From Roseiarcus sp963835955 (lineage in GTDB: Bacteria; Pseudomonadota; Alphaproteobacteria; Rhizobiales; Beijerinckiaceae): 64,000 nucleotides of DNA. Under the pieces are notes generated by a model, which did no database searches, was not told where the DNA came from, and saw nothing but the letters and a program-made list of their open reading frames with translations. Shown here in pieces: positions 1 through 10,800 of this stretch. The stretch lies in the NCBI GenBank assembly GCA_963835955.1, contig CAWIHZ010000007.1:4197-68196 (forward strand), given 5' to 3'. Made by a program: the position numbers and the translations under genes. Within the stretch, counting starts at the first letter, position 1. Each line of letters starts with the position of its first letter.

Positions 1-149
1 GAATCAACATCGAGGACCCCGACCAGTTCAATCGCATCGTCGGCGATTTTTTGGTCCTCGCCGAACTCGGGCCGCTGGCCGATGCGCGACCCGCGCGCCA
101 TGAGCGCCTCCAACACCGGCATGCGCTGAACGCAAGAAACGACAAGTAA
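1..149 (+). CDS. C-terminal fragment of a probable alpha/beta-hydrolase
   Basis: The reading frame enters from the left edge, is open from base 3, and stops at TAA 147-149, giving about 48 residues. It contains NIEDPDQFNRIVGDFL, which resembles the usual ending of alpha/beta-hydrolase-fold proteins, where an asparagine-rich 'xN.e.Pe.FN..v..FL' helix closes the fold after the catalytic histidine. The histidine itself would lie outside the window. About 30 extra residues rich in Arg, His and Ala follow that helix, longer than usual. The assignment rests on this one motif, so the family is likely but the substrate unknown. Confidence 0.4.
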   Translation, partial: INIEDPDQFNRIVGDFLVLAELGPLADARPARHERLQHRHALNARNDK

Positions 150-415
150 ACGTCTGTTGGATGGCCCTCTGGACACTTATCGAGCCCGTGCATTGCGCAG
201 AAGCGACTGTCTCGACACGTCGGTTAGGAAATCCGGAAAACGAGAGGAGCGCATAAGCGCTTCCGATCGGGTCCCGTAGCGGCCGGCGAAGAAAAATCGC
301 GGAACCTCAAATTGAGAGTCGTTGGGCGCGCGCGTCGTGTTTGGTTCTCGAATGTGTTAGGAATTGGCCCGCAGGGGTCGCTGTTTGTGGCGGCATATGC
401 GTCGGGAGTGAGCGA

Positions 416-3400
416 TTGAACCACGTCTCAACCGAGACGGACGGACGCATCGTCATGCTGCTTGACCGCGCCGATACCGCAATCGATCGAAAGCAATGGG
501 ACGAGGCGTTCGACCTGACCTCGCAGATTCTCGCCATTTGCCCCGATCATCGGGAAGCCTTGGGTCTGCGCGCTCACATCAGTCGGCGTCGGAAGACAAC
601 CGATGGCCCCCCGGAGCTGCGCTTCGAGGCCGAGCGCCGAACTGTCACCGTTGTCTTTTGCGATCTGGTCGGCTCGTCGAAAATGGCTGAACTCCTCGAC
701 CCGGAGGAGATGCAAGAAATCCTTGGCTGGTATCAGCGGATCGTCGGCGAAGCGGTCACGACGGCCGGCGGTTTGATCGCTCGCTTCATGGGCGACGGCG
801 TTTTGGTCTATTTCGGCTATCCTCATGCGACCGATGAAGCGCCGCGTCAGGCGATTCACGCCGCTCTGACAATCATTCAGCAGATCAAGGAGCGCCGCAC
901 CGACATCATGGACAGTTACGGCGTCGAGATTGACGCCCGAATCGGGATTCATACAGGCTTGGCGGTGATCACCGAAATGGGCGGCGGCAATCGGAAGGAA
1001 GCCGCCGACATCGTCGGCGAGACCCCGAATATCGCAGCTCGCTTGGAAGGACTCGCTGATCCAGGAACTGTGCTTATCAGCGGCGACACTCACGGGCTCG
1101 TGACAGGATATTTCAAAACGCTGGCGCGGGGTCCACAACAGCTCAAGAACATTTCGCGCCTGATCACGGCATTTCAAATCATTGACGCGACCGGCGCCAC
1201 CTCGCGCATTGAGGCAAACGACATCGCCGGCCGAACGGCGCTGGTGGGCCGTATGGCGGAGCTGAAGAAACTTGAGGCGATCCACATCGGCGTCTTGGCC
1301 GGCAGAGGACGAATTGTCGCGATTTGCGGAGAGGCGGGGGTCGGCAAGTCGCGGTTGGTGGAGTTGGTGACGACCCGCATGACCGCCAGTTGGCCGGCGC
1401 TTCACGCGGCCTGCGCGCCCCATACGCAATCAACGCCCTTCGATCCGATACGCGGCATCCTGTCGGCCGGCGGGCGGAAGAGCCTTCACGCGGCGCTTGG
1501 AATTCGCTCGGGGGACTATGGTTCGACGGCTTCTGAGCGAGAGGCCCTGCTGAACGCTGTGGTCGACTATGTGCTCGATTTCGCAGGCAAGTCACCGGCT
1601 CTGCTCGTTCTTGAGGACATCCACTGGTCGGACCCATCGACTTTGGAGTTCCTCGCTCGGCTTACAAAACGTGTGGCCGAGAGACCTATTCTCGTCATCG
1701 TCACCCTCAGGCCGGAGCTTCAGCTGGAATGGTTCACGTACGAAACAGTAGAGTACATTTCCGTTTACCCGCTTGAACGCGCCGTTGTCGTCGAGATGGT
1801 CCGCGCGCTGCTCGGCGCCGCGGACGCGCCGACCAGGATTGTCGATTGGTTGGTCGAACGGTCCGGCGGCGTTCCCCTTTTTGTTGAGGAACTGGTCCGG
1901 ACGCTGCGTGAAAGCGGGCAACTGACACAGGCGTTGGGCGGTGTTGTCGATCTCGACGCCGACATCCCTTTGACCCTGCAGGGCGTTCTGATCGGTCGTC
2001 TCGATCGCCTAGGGCCGGCGAAGCGGGTGGCTCAGGTCGCCTCGGTGATCGGCCGGGAATTCGACGTTGGACTGTTGAAGCGGATTGTCGGCCTCGACGA
2101 GGCCCGCTTGCATCGAGATCTGGGCGATCTGATCAACTCGGGCCTGGTCATGCAGTCGGAGCGGACGGGGCGGCTCAAGTTCAAGCACGCACTGATCCGT
2201 GACGCCGCCTATCAATCTATCCTCCGCACCACGAGACGCTCGATCCACGCCGCGATCGCAGACGCCGTGCCGGAGCATTACAGCGAAATCCTCGAGCGCA
2301 ACCCTGAAGTGGTCGCGATCCATCTATTCGAGGCGCAACGTTTCGAGGACGCGGCCAAATTGTTCGCTGAGGCCGCGCGCGCCGCGTCCACCCGATCGGC
2401 GCATTCCGAGGCGATAAACCATGTCACCATGGCGCTGAAGGCGACCAAGACCCTGCGCGACGCGGAAGTGCGGCGCAAGGATGAACTTCGCCTTCAACTC
2501 CTGCTTGGCCCGTCGTTGATCGCGGCCCGCGGCTACGGGTCGGAAGAGGTTGCGGACAATTACCGCCGGGCGCGGACTCTCTGTGCGTCCGCGACCGAAA
2601 GCGCGGAACTATTCGACGCGGTGAATGGCTTGACGGCGTACCACTTGGTTACGGAGCAGATCGAGGAGGCCTCCAAGCTGGCGCAGACCGCGTTCGGCAT
2701 CGCGGTCGGGCGGTCGGATAACGATGAGCTTCTGGAGGCCTCCGCATGGCTCGGCACGATCCGGTTCTTTCAAGGCATGGCGATAGAGGCGGCGTCGATG
2801 CTCGACAGCGCCATCGGCAAATACGACGCCATCGCCCATGCCCGTCACCGAGTCGTTCACGGCTTGGATCCAGCCATTCTGGCCATGTCGCACCGTTGCT
2901 GGCTCTATTGGATGAAGGGTGAGGCGGTCGCCGCAGCTGTTATGGCCGATCAGATGCTATCTTTGGCCGAGACGCTGGATCATCCGGTCAGCCGAGCGCA
3001 TGCGCTCAATTATGTCACCGGGCTCGCGGTCTATCTTGGCGACAATGTTCGAGCCAAGGCGAAGGCCCGCGAAGAGATTGAACTGGCGCGCGCGGCAAAG
3101 CTCCCTCACTACGAGGCCTATGGGATGATTTTCCTGGGCCGCGCTTTGATGCGAGACGACGCGCAAGCCTCCATAGACAGCGTCCTGTCCGGACTCGAAC
3201 TGCGAAAGAAGACCGGCGCCCGTCTCGCTCTGCCTCTGCATCTAGGCCTTCTGGCGGAGGTTCAGCTGGCGAGGGGCGCTGTCCATGCAGCAACGCTGGC
3301 GGTATCTGAGGGACTGGAAGTCGCGGAGCGCACCGGCGAGCGGTGGTGGTCGCCGGAGCTGTACCGCTTGAGCGCTGTGATTGGGCATCAGGCTGGGAAG

Positions 3401-3604
3401 GCCGATGTCGAACCGACGCTTCGGTTCGCTCATCGCACCGCGCAGGACGCGGGGGTCTCAATGCTGGCCGCCCGCGCCGCTCTCAGCGCAGCCGATATCT
3501 TGCCCGGGCTTGGACCAAACGACCCGCTTCATCTGCGCCATCACCAGCATCTAATCGACGGGAGCACGCCTGAAACCGACGAGTTAAAGCGGCGGCTCTC
3601 TTAG
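416..3604 (+). CDS. class III adenylate/guanylate cyclase fused to an AAA-type ATPase and TPR region
   Basis: This is a large signalling protein of about 1,062 residues. A short TPR-like N-terminus precedes a class III nucleotide cyclase domain. That domain has FCDLVGSS with metal-binding Asp near residue 83 and FMGDGVLVYFGYP with the second Asp near 127. An AAA/STAND-type ATPase follows, with Walker A GEAGVGKS at about 305-312 and a Walker B-like LLVLEDIHWSD around 401. The remaining C-terminal half is alpha-helical and TPR-like. In this family the cyclase may make cAMP while the ATPase/TPR part acts as a sensor or switch; the signal is unknown. The start is uncertain. TTG at 416 has GGGAG seven bases upstream, ATG at 455 is an alternative, and the frame is open back to TTG 341. 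A second cyclase of different build lies at 13025. Confidence 0.85.
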   Translation: MNHVSTETDGRIVMLLDRADTAIDRKQWDEAFDLTSQILAICPDHREALGLRAHISRRRKTTDGPPELRFEAERRTVTVVFCDLVGSSKMAELLDPEEMQEILGWYQRIVGEAVTTAGGLIARFMGDGVLVYFGYPHATDEAPRQAIHAALTIIQQIKERRTDIMDSYGVEIDARIGIHTGLAVITEMGGGNRKEAADIVGETPNIAARLEGLADPGTVLISGDTHGLVTGYFKTLARGPQQLKNISRLITAFQIIDATGATSRIEANDIAGRTALVGRMAELKKLEAIHIGVLAGRGRIVAICGEAGVGKSRLVELVTTRMTASWPALHAACAPHTQSTPFDPIRGILSAGGRKSLHAALGIRSGDYGSTASEREALLNAVVDYVLDFAGKSPALLVLEDIHWSDPSTLEFLARLTKRVAERPILVIVTLRPELQLEWFTYETVEYISVYPLERAVVVEMVRALLGAADAPTRIVDWLVERSGGVPLFVEELVRTLRESGQLTQALGGVVDLDADIPLTLQGVLIGRLDRLGPAKRVAQVASVIGREFDVGLLKRIVGLDEARLHRDLGDLINSGLVMQSERTGRLKFKHALIRDAAYQSILRTTRRSIHAAIADAVPEHYSEILERNPEVVAIHLFEAQRFEDAAKLFAEAARAASTRSAHSEAINHVTMALKATKTLRDAEVRRKDELRLQLLLGPSLIAARGYGSEEVADNYRRARTLCASATESAELFDAVNGLTAYHLVTEQIEEASKLAQTAFGIAVGRSDNDELLEASAWLGTIRFFQGMAIEAASMLDSAIGKYDAIAHARHRVVHGLDPAILAMSHRCWLYWMKGEAVAAAVMADQMLSLAETLDHPVSRAHALNYVTGLAVYLGDNVRAKAKAREEIELARAAKLPHYEAYGMIFLGRALMRDDAQASIDSVLSGLELRKKTGARLALPLHLGLLAEVQLARGAVHAATLAVSEGLEVAERTGERWWSPELYRLSAVIGHQAGKADVEPTLRFAHRTAQDAGVSMLAARAALSAADILPGLGPNDPLHLRHHQHLIDGSTPETDELKRRLS

Positions 3605-3713
3605 TCGTTCCGGCGGCGTCTCGCGAAAACGGCGAATAGCGCAGGAGTTCATTGAGCGGTACGCGCGCAGCGCGCGCACGCGAAGCAAAAAGTGGCCCGG
3701 AGAGGTTTTAACA

Positions 3714-3842
3714 ATGCCCACGTCATCGAAGATGTCCGAGACAATTACCGAATTTGCTCGGCTTTGGGCGATCTACGCTGCGGGCCGCCAGACGATCGCA
3801 ATGGTTCTCCCTGGCGCTCCCTTGAAATTGGAGGTGAGTTGA
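3714..3842 (+). CDS. candidate small protein of 42 residues
   Basis: ATG 3714 is preceded by a purine-rich GGAGAGG about eight bases upstream, a better ribosome binding site than many long genes here have. The frame runs 42 codons to TGA 3840-3842. The product has a central stretch EFARLWAIYAAGRQ followed by IAMVLPGAPLKLEV, so it could form one amphipathic helix plus a short hydrophobic tail. An 11-codon ORF overlaps its stop by ATGA, and the PLP-dependent decarboxylase starts 75 bases downstream, which suggests co-transcription. I recognise no family. It may be a real small protein or a leader ORF. Confidence 0.4.
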   Translation: MPTSSKMSETITEFARLWAIYAAGRQTIAMVLPGAPLKLEVS

Positions 3843-3917
3843 TGCGCACTTCGTCGCCGGAAAATCAAACTGACTGAGTATCGAAAAAACTGGTTTGCAA
3901 ACACCAAAGGACGCCCA

Positions 3918-6230
3918 ATGCGGGAAAATCTCAGATCGAAGCTCGCGGACATTTCAGTCGCGCTGCGCGACAAACACGCAATTCGACTGGACGGCGCTGG
4001 CGCCCACGCCGTCACCGCCTGGTTCCTGGGTCCCAAGGGCGAGAATGGCAAGCTGCTGCACGAACTCGTCCGCAGCGCGCTGGAGGCGCACCTCCAATTC
4101 CGCCACGATGTTTACCCCCAAGACCCCCGGTTTATTACTTACGAGATGCAGGAGACGCCCAGCTACAAGCGCTCCGTCGCCGAGATTCGGGATGACTTCG
4201 ATGGGGTGCTCAGCGCGCTAAAGGAATCGGGCGCGTTCTTCAGCATGCGCAGTCAGGGGCACATGCTTTGGGACGTGACGATCCCGGGGCTCGCCGGTTA
4301 TTTCGCGGCGATGCTCTACAATCAGAATAACGTGGCCGCCGAGGCTTCACCTGTCACTACGATGATGGAGATCGCCGTCGGCGACGATCTCTGCCGCATG
4401 CTGGGCTACTCCGTTCCGACCGACACGTCCACGGCGCCGGACCCGAAGAACGCGAAGAAGCCGCAGCGACCATGGGGACATATCACCTGCGATGGATCCG
4501 TCGCCAACATGGAAGGTCTATGGATGGCGCGGAATCTCAAGTTTTTTCCGCCCGCCTTGCTCGCCGCTGCGCGCAACGTGCCGGACGCGGCGCCCATCCT
4601 CGGGCTCGAAGTGTCCCTCCTCGATGGGCGCAAGAAGATCCTCGCCAATTGCTCCGCCTGGGAGCTCCTGAACCTCCCGAACGATGTGGTGGTCGACCTT
4701 CCGACGATTGTCGAGGATCAGACGGACATCGACCCCGGCGACCTGGCTTCGTACATGAGCAGGTACACCATTTCCGCGTTGGGCATGGCGGGAGCTTGTC
4801 ATGAGTATGTTCTGAGTCAGGGACTCAAGAACTTGCCGGTTATAACCTCGCCGGCGACGAACCACTACTCGTGGCCCAAAGCTGCGGCCTTATTGGGGGT
4901 CGGAACCAATCAACTATGGGATGTGCACGTTGACCTCGATGCGCGGCAGGAGGTAGACACCGCGAACCGGTTGGACGGGAACCCCAGGACATTGCGCGCC
5001 TATCTGCAGAAGGCGCTGGACACAGCCACTCCTGTCATAACCGCGGTCGCCGTTATCGGCTCGACGGAGGAGAGCGCTGTCGACCCGCTTCACGATATCG
5101 TCGAACTGCGTGACGAGTTTCGCGAACGTGGCCTCGAGTTCACGATTCATGCGGACGCGGCCTGGGGCGGATACTTCGCATCGATGCTCCGCGACGATAC
5201 AACTGCGCAGCCAGCGAGGCGGTCCGAAGTCCGCCCATTCCGTTCCAACACTGCGCTCCCGCCCATTCCGGAGACCCCAATGAGCAACGAGGTCTCCAAG
5301 CAATATCTGGCTCTCGGTCTGGCCAACTCGATCACCGTCGATCCGCATAAGGCGGGTTACATTCCTTATCCCGCCGGCGGCCTTTGCTATCGCGATAGCA
5401 ATATGCGCAACCTGGTGTCGTTGAAGTCACCAGTCGTTTTTCATGGCACGGCGGACCCGACGGTCGGCGTGTACGGCATCGAAGGCAGCAAGCCGGGCGC
5501 CGCCGCGGCGGCCGTCTACATGTCGCATAAAACGATCCGGCCGACGCGGCAGGGTTATGGCAAATTGCTCGAGCAATGCATCTTCTCCAGCAAGAAGCTC
5601 TATTGTCGGCTGCGCACGATAGCGCGCCCGGACGACCCGTTCCGAATCGCCTTCGTTCAGCGCATCCCCGCCGAGAAGGAGGGTCTCCCTCCCGCCAAGA
5701 TCGAGCAGCAGCTCCGGGACATCCGCGAGTGGTTCGTGGGGAAGTCCAATCGTCAAATCGTCGACGGGCCGCACTATGACTTCTTCAAGCAGCTCGGCAG
5801 CGACCAGACGATTCAGACCTGGGCCGTCAACTTCAGAAACGCCGACGGCTCCTGGAACCAGGACATCGACCGGCTCAACGATCTCAACAACAATCTGTAT
5901 ATGACGTTCAGCATGATGCCCGACGGGGACAAGCTCAGGAATCCCTCTGACGCCAAGCTTATTTTCACCTCTTCGAGCTTCAGCGTCTCCGGCTATGGCC
6001 CCGAGTTCGTCGAAAGCTTTCTATTTCGCCTCGGGGTGAATGCGAGTCGGGAGCACGTGAGCGCTCCTGGCTTCCCGGCTATCGATTTCAACATCAGCAC
6101 GCAAATGGACCCTTGGTTCACCGAGGACGAGGAGAACCCCCAGGACGGATTCCTGAAGACGATCGAGGACACTCTGCGCGCCGAGATCTTAAAGCAGATC
6201 AATGAATTACAGCACGGAAGGACGTCGTAG
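3918..6230 (+). CDS. PLP-dependent group II amino-acid decarboxylase
   Basis: The 770-residue protein belongs to the group II (glutamate/tyrosine/aromatic) pyridoxal-phosphate decarboxylases. The cofactor-site features are clear: HADAAWGGYF with His411 and Asp413, and the Schiff-base lysine in TVDPHKAGYIPYPAGG (Lys478). The segment around GSVANMEGLW is also typical. It is much longer than ordinary glutamate decarboxylases (about 460-500 residues) and resembles the large bacterial members with extended N- and C-termini. No signal peptide is seen, so it should be cytosolic. It would decarboxylate an amino acid to an amine and CO2, but the substrate cannot be read from sequence. It lies between the 42-codon ORF and the DUF4331-like gene. 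A shorter Met start is possible, but 3918 preserves the conserved N-terminal helix. Confidence 0.85.
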   Translation: MRENLRSKLADISVALRDKHAIRLDGAGAHAVTAWFLGPKGENGKLLHELVRSALEAHLQFRHDVYPQDPRFITYEMQETPSYKRSVAEIRDDFDGVLSALKESGAFFSMRSQGHMLWDVTIPGLAGYFAAMLYNQNNVAAEASPVTTMMEIAVGDDLCRMLGYSVPTDTSTAPDPKNAKKPQRPWGHITCDGSVANMEGLWMARNLKFFPPALLAAARNVPDAAPILGLEVSLLDGRKKILANCSAWELLNLPNDVVVDLPTIVEDQTDIDPGDLASYMSRYTISALGMAGACHEYVLSQGLKNLPVITSPATNHYSWPKAAALLGVGTNQLWDVHVDLDARQEVDTANRLDGNPRTLRAYLQKALDTATPVITAVAVIGSTEESAVDPLHDIVELRDEFRERGLEFTIHADAAWGGYFASMLRDDTTAQPARRSEVRPFRSNTALPPIPETPMSNEVSKQYLALGLANSITVDPHKAGYIPYPAGGLCYRDSNMRNLVSLKSPVVFHGTADPTVGVYGIEGSKPGAAAAAVYMSHKTIRPTRQGYGKLLEQCIFSSKKLYCRLRTIARPDDPFRIAFVQRIPAEKEGLPPAKIEQQLRDIREWFVGKSNRQIVDGPHYDFFKQLGSDQTIQTWAVNFRNADGSWNQDIDRLNDLNNNLYMTFSMMPDGDKLRNPSDAKLIFTSSSFSVSGYGPEFVESFLFRLGVNASREHVSAPGFPAIDFNISTQMDPWFTEDEENPQDGFLKTIEDTLRAEILKQINELQHGRTS

Positions 6231-6494
6231 GGCCGCCGGGCCGCGCGCGTCTTGAACTTTCGCTTGACCGAGATTGGATGAGGGGGAGGCGCGAAACGAC
6301 CGGCGCCGGCAACGAGCCGATTCGGGAAGGACTGCAAATCCGACCGCTCAAGGTTACTCGAGCGCCCCTCAGAGCATAAGGGCGCGGCTGTAAAATGCGC
6401 TGGGCCAACGCGAAGCTCGGAAGTCGCGGGGACGCCTTTGCCGAGGCGAGGAAACCAAAGATAGTCGTCATTCATCTCGAGGAGGAAACGCCGC

Positions 6495-7574
6495 ATGTCC
6501 GATCATAAAGATTCGCCATTCGTCGACGACCGTCCGATGATCGACATCGGAGATTTTTTTCTTTGGCCTGGGGAAAGCGGCGGGCCCGTCTTCATGATTT
6601 CCCTGAATCCGCTGACCGATCCCGATCCCCGCATCAGCTCAGAGATTCATCTGGATGCGGCGGCAGTGTACGAGTTCAAGGTCGATCTCGACGGCGACGC
6701 CGTCGCCGACCTATCCTATAAGATCACGGTGGAGGGCAATGTTCCGACACAGCGCGTCACGCTGCGAAAGGCGCGCGGCAAGGACGCAAATTCGAACTTG
6801 CCCGTCGGCGAAGTGATCGCGACCGGCGAGAGCACGGCATACGGAAGCGCCGAGCCCACATTGATCAAAGGGCCGGAGGGCGAGATGCTGTTCGTCGGTC
6901 CTCGACAGGATCCGTTCTTCTTCGATTTTCGCGGTCTGATCTCGCCGGTATCCGACGATCTGAGATTCGCTCTCAGCGCCGATGGCCTACCAACGGACGG
7001 AAGCGCACAGGATACATTCGGCCCGACGAACGTCACGATTGTCGCGCTCGAAGTCCCGGACCTGAGGGGCAAGAAGATTGGCGCTTGGAGCGTAACGTCC
7101 AACGCGACTAACGGCGCGGCTCTGGACCGCGCGGGCAGGGCCTCGATCACCGCGATCTTCCTGCCAAATCCCCCTACCGGCCGCAATCCCGCTTCCTATC
7201 CTTATGGCGTCCAGAAGCAAACCTACAACGAAACGGCGCCGGCGGACGACCGGGCCAATTATGGGCATGCGTTCCGCTATCGCCTGCAACAGATTCAGGC
7301 GGATGAAGCCTGGGCGGATTTCTTCTTGCCCGACATCCTGACCTATGACCCTTCGCAGCCGCAGGAATATCCGAATGGGCGTAACCTCGCGGAAGATGCG
7401 GTGTTCTGGATGATCGTTAAGCTAAACCCGTTCTGTTATGTCCCGGCTTCATCGGACCCGCCGTTTCCGCGTTCGAATCCCCAGAAGCTGTCGCCGACCT
7501 TCCCATACGCTCTTCCTCCGACGACCAGCTATCCTTATATGACGCTCCCCAAGAAATCGCACCACCACGATTAG
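6495..7574 (+). CDS. DUF4331-like protein
   Basis: The 359-residue product opens with SDHKDSPFVDDRPMIDIGDFFLW. This resembles the 'sxHrDaP.i..Dp.aDitDvYaF' opening of DUF4331 proteins, whose function is unknown. Further recognisable parts are LDGDAVADLSYKI, a beta-rich middle, and DPFFFDFRGL, matching the 'rDDPFFfD..g' segment of that family. A strong ribosome binding site (GAGGAGG) precedes ATG 6495. Unlike many relatives it has no obvious signal peptide. The protein is His/Asp-rich at the start and ends in HHHD, which might bind metal. It follows the decarboxylase in the same direction after 264 bases with no other supported gene. Confidence 0.6.
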   Translation: MSDHKDSPFVDDRPMIDIGDFFLWPGESGGPVFMISLNPLTDPDPRISSEIHLDAAAVYEFKVDLDGDAVADLSYKITVEGNVPTQRVTLRKARGKDANSNLPVGEVIATGESTAYGSAEPTLIKGPEGEMLFVGPRQDPFFFDFRGLISPVSDDLRFALSADGLPTDGSAQDTFGPTNVTIVALEVPDLRGKKIGAWSVTSNATNGAALDRAGRASITAIFLPNPPTGRNPASYPYGVQKQTYNETAPADDRANYGHAFRYRLQQIQADEAWADFFLPDILTYDPSQPQEYPNGRNLAEDAVFWMIVKLNPFCYVPASSDPPFPRSNPQKLSPTFPYALPPTTSYPYMTLPKKSHHHD

Positions 7575-7841
7575 GGGTGTCCAGTCGCCGGGGCGACGCC
7601 CTCCACAGATGAAAGACCGCCCGCGACGCGGCGCGGTCAGCAACGCTCGCCGCGCAGGGGTTCGACGTTTTGCGCTTCGCCAACGAGCCAACGAGGACGT
7701 GTGCGGCAATCCGGACGGCATGCTCGAGACGATCCGCCAGTGGCTCACGGAAGTGACGCCGCGCATCGACGAATCCGCGACTTGGGCTCGGCGCGATCCC
7801 CCACCCCGACCCGCCCCCACAAGGGGCGCGGGAGAACGCCC

Positions 7842-10800
7842 TTACCCGATCGCCATCAGGCTCGCGTTTCCGCCCGCCGCCGCCGTGTTGGTTGCGATCG
7901 CGACTTCCTCGACCAGCGCGGCGAGGTCGTAGTCCTCGCCGGCGGCGAGCCGTTCGGGCGTCAGCGCCTGGAGGCGGACGATCGGGCCGGGGCGGGCGGC
8001 GAGCTTGCGGGACGTCTCCGCCAACGCCGCGGCCTCGCCCTCGATGAGCGCGCCGGCGAGCGCGGGCGCGCTCAATGGGTCCTCCACGAGGTCGACGCGG
8101 GGAGCGACTTCGTCGGGCAGGCCTTTCAGCGCCCGCGCGGCGGCGGCGACGACCGCATCGTTTCCCGTCGCCAGGATAGCGCCGATCTGGATCAGGAGAC
8201 CGCTGTCGCTCGCCGCGACCGCGGCGATTTTACCCCGTCGGCGAAGCGCGTAGACGTTGCGCTCGCCGACGGGGCCGGCAAGCTCGATCCGCGCGCCGAG
8301 CGGCGAGCGCGCCATGAAGCCGACGCAGCGTTCGGCCTCAGCGTCGTGGCGGTGAGCGCGCAGCCAGTCGATATAGGCGCGCAAAGTCCCAAGCGCAGCG
8401 CCCGCGCCCTCGAGCCGGTCGAGCGCGTCTCGCGGCGGCTCGCACACGAGGCGCGAGAGATAGAGCGGACCGCCCGCCTTCGGGCCGGTCCCGGAGAGCC
8501 GCGAGCCGCCGAACGGCTGCACGCCGACTGTCGCGCCGATGATGTTGCGGTTGACATAGATGTTGCCGGCCTCGATACGTTCGACCACGCGCGCGATCGT
8601 CTCGTCGATGCGGGTGTGCAGACCGAAGGTGAGGCCGTAGCCGGCGGCGTTGATCCCGTCGATCAGCGCGTCGAGCCCCTCGCGCCTGTACTTGAGCACA
8701 TGCAGCACCGGGCCGAACACTTCGCGCTCGACGTCGGCGAAGGCGTTCACTTCGATCAGCGCCGGGGCGACGAAGGTTCCGCGCGCCGCGGCCTCGGGCA
8801 GCGGACCTTGTGTGACCCTGAAGCCGCGGCCTCGCATCGTCTCGATATGGGCGTTGATCGCGTCCCGCGCCTCGGCCGTGATGACCGGACCGACGTCGAC
8901 CGACAGGCGCCGCGGATCGCCGACCTCGAGTTCGGCCATCGCGCCCTTCAGCATCGTCAACGTCCGGTCGGCGATGTCGTCCTGCAGGCAGAGAATGCGC
9001 AAGGCCGAACAGCGCTGGCCCGCCGAATCGAAGGCCGACGAGATCACGTCGCCGACCACCTGCTCGGTCAGCGCCGAGGAATCGACCACCATCGCGTTCA
9101 GGCCCCCGGTCTCGGCGATGAGCGGCAACGGCGCGCCGGTCCGGGTCAGGCGGCCGGCAAGTTCGCGCTCAATCAGGCCGGCGACGGGCGTCGAGCCGGT
9201 GAAGACGACGCCCTGCACGCGCGGGTCGGCGACCAGCGCCGCGCCGACCTCGCCCGCGCCAGGCAGAAGCTGAAGCGCATCGACCGGCACGCCGGCCTGG
9301 TGCAGCGCGCCGACCGCCTCAGCGGCGATCAGCGGCGTCTCCTCGGCGGGCTTGGCGACGACGCAATTGCCGGCGGCGAGCGCCGCCGCGATCTGGCCGG
9401 TGAAGATCGCCAGCGGAAAATTCCACGGACTGATACAGGCGACGATCCCGAGCGGGGCGGGCGAGGCGGGCCTCAAGGTCCGCGCCGCCTCGGAAGAATA
9501 GTAGCGCAGGAAATCGGCCGCCTCGCGCACCTCGGCCACCGCATTGGCGTAGGACTTGCCGGCCTCGCGCACGATCAGGCCGACGAGCTCGTCGTTCTTC
9601 GCCTCGAGCCCGTCGGCGGCGCGGCGCAGGATCGCGGCGCGCTCGTCCGGCGCGACCGCGGCCCATGTTGCAGCGGCCGCCGCGGCGGCGGCGATCGCGG
9701 CGGCGATCTCGTCGGAGCGCGCATGGCGGGTGAATCCGACGACGTCGTCATGGTCGGCGGGGTTCCTGACCGACTCGCCGGCGCCATCGTCCGGCGCGCC
9801 GGGCGCAAGAGCGCGCCGGGCGGCCCGCGCGGTCAGCTCCAGTCCTTCCGCGAGCGCGGCGAGGCGCCGCTCGTCGGAAAAGTCGAGCCCGCGCGAGTTC
9901 GCCCGCTGCGGCCAGTAGAGATCGCGCGGCGCGGCAATCTTCTCATGCGGCGCGCCGAGCGGCTGAACTTTACGGGCGAGCGCGACCGGGTCGGCCGCCA
10001 GCTCGTCGACGGCGACGCCGGGGTCGGCGACGCGATTGACGAACGACGTGTTGGCGCCGTTTTCCAATAGACGTCGGACGAGATAGGCGAGCAGCGTCTC
10101 GTGCGAGCCGACGGGGGCGTAGACGCGGCAGGGCCGGTTGAGCTTGTCGCGGCCGACGACTTCCTCATAGAGCGGCTCGCCCATCCCGTGCAGGCACTGG
10201 AATTCGTACTGGCCGCGATAGAAGTCGGGTCCGGCCATGGTCAGGACGGAGGCCAGGGTCTGCGCGTTGTGGGTCGCGAATTGCGGATAGACCGCGTCGG
10301 CCGCGGCGAGCAGTTTCCGCGCCGAGGCGAGATAACTGACGTCGGTGTGGACCTTGCGGGTGAAGACGGGAAAGCCCTCGAGCCCGTCGACCTGGGCGCG
10401 CTTGATCTCCGAATCCCAATAGGCGCCCTTGACGAGCCGGACCATCAGCCGGCGCCCCGACCGCCGCGCGAGATCGATCAGCCAGTCGATGACGAAGACG
10501 CAGCGCTTGCCATAGGCCTGGATGACGAAGCCGAGGCCGTTCCAACCCGCGAGATCAAGATCGAGGCACAAGGCCTCGAGGAGATCGAGCGAGAGATCGA
10601 GGCGGTCGGCCTCCTCGGCGTCGATGTTGAGGCCGATGTCGTAGGATTTCGCCAGCGCCGCGAGCCGCTTCGTTCGGGGCAGCAGTTCGCCCATCACGCG
10701 CGCGCGCTTGATGCGCTGGTAGCGCGGATGCAGCGCCGAGAGTTTGATCGAGATGCCGGGACCTTCGTAAATGCCGCGATGGCGCGAGGCCTTGCCGATG

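Noticed and set aside
6395..6510. 37-codon ORF overlapping the start of the DUF4331-like gene
   Set aside because: No ribosome site, no similarity, and it overlaps a better-supported start.
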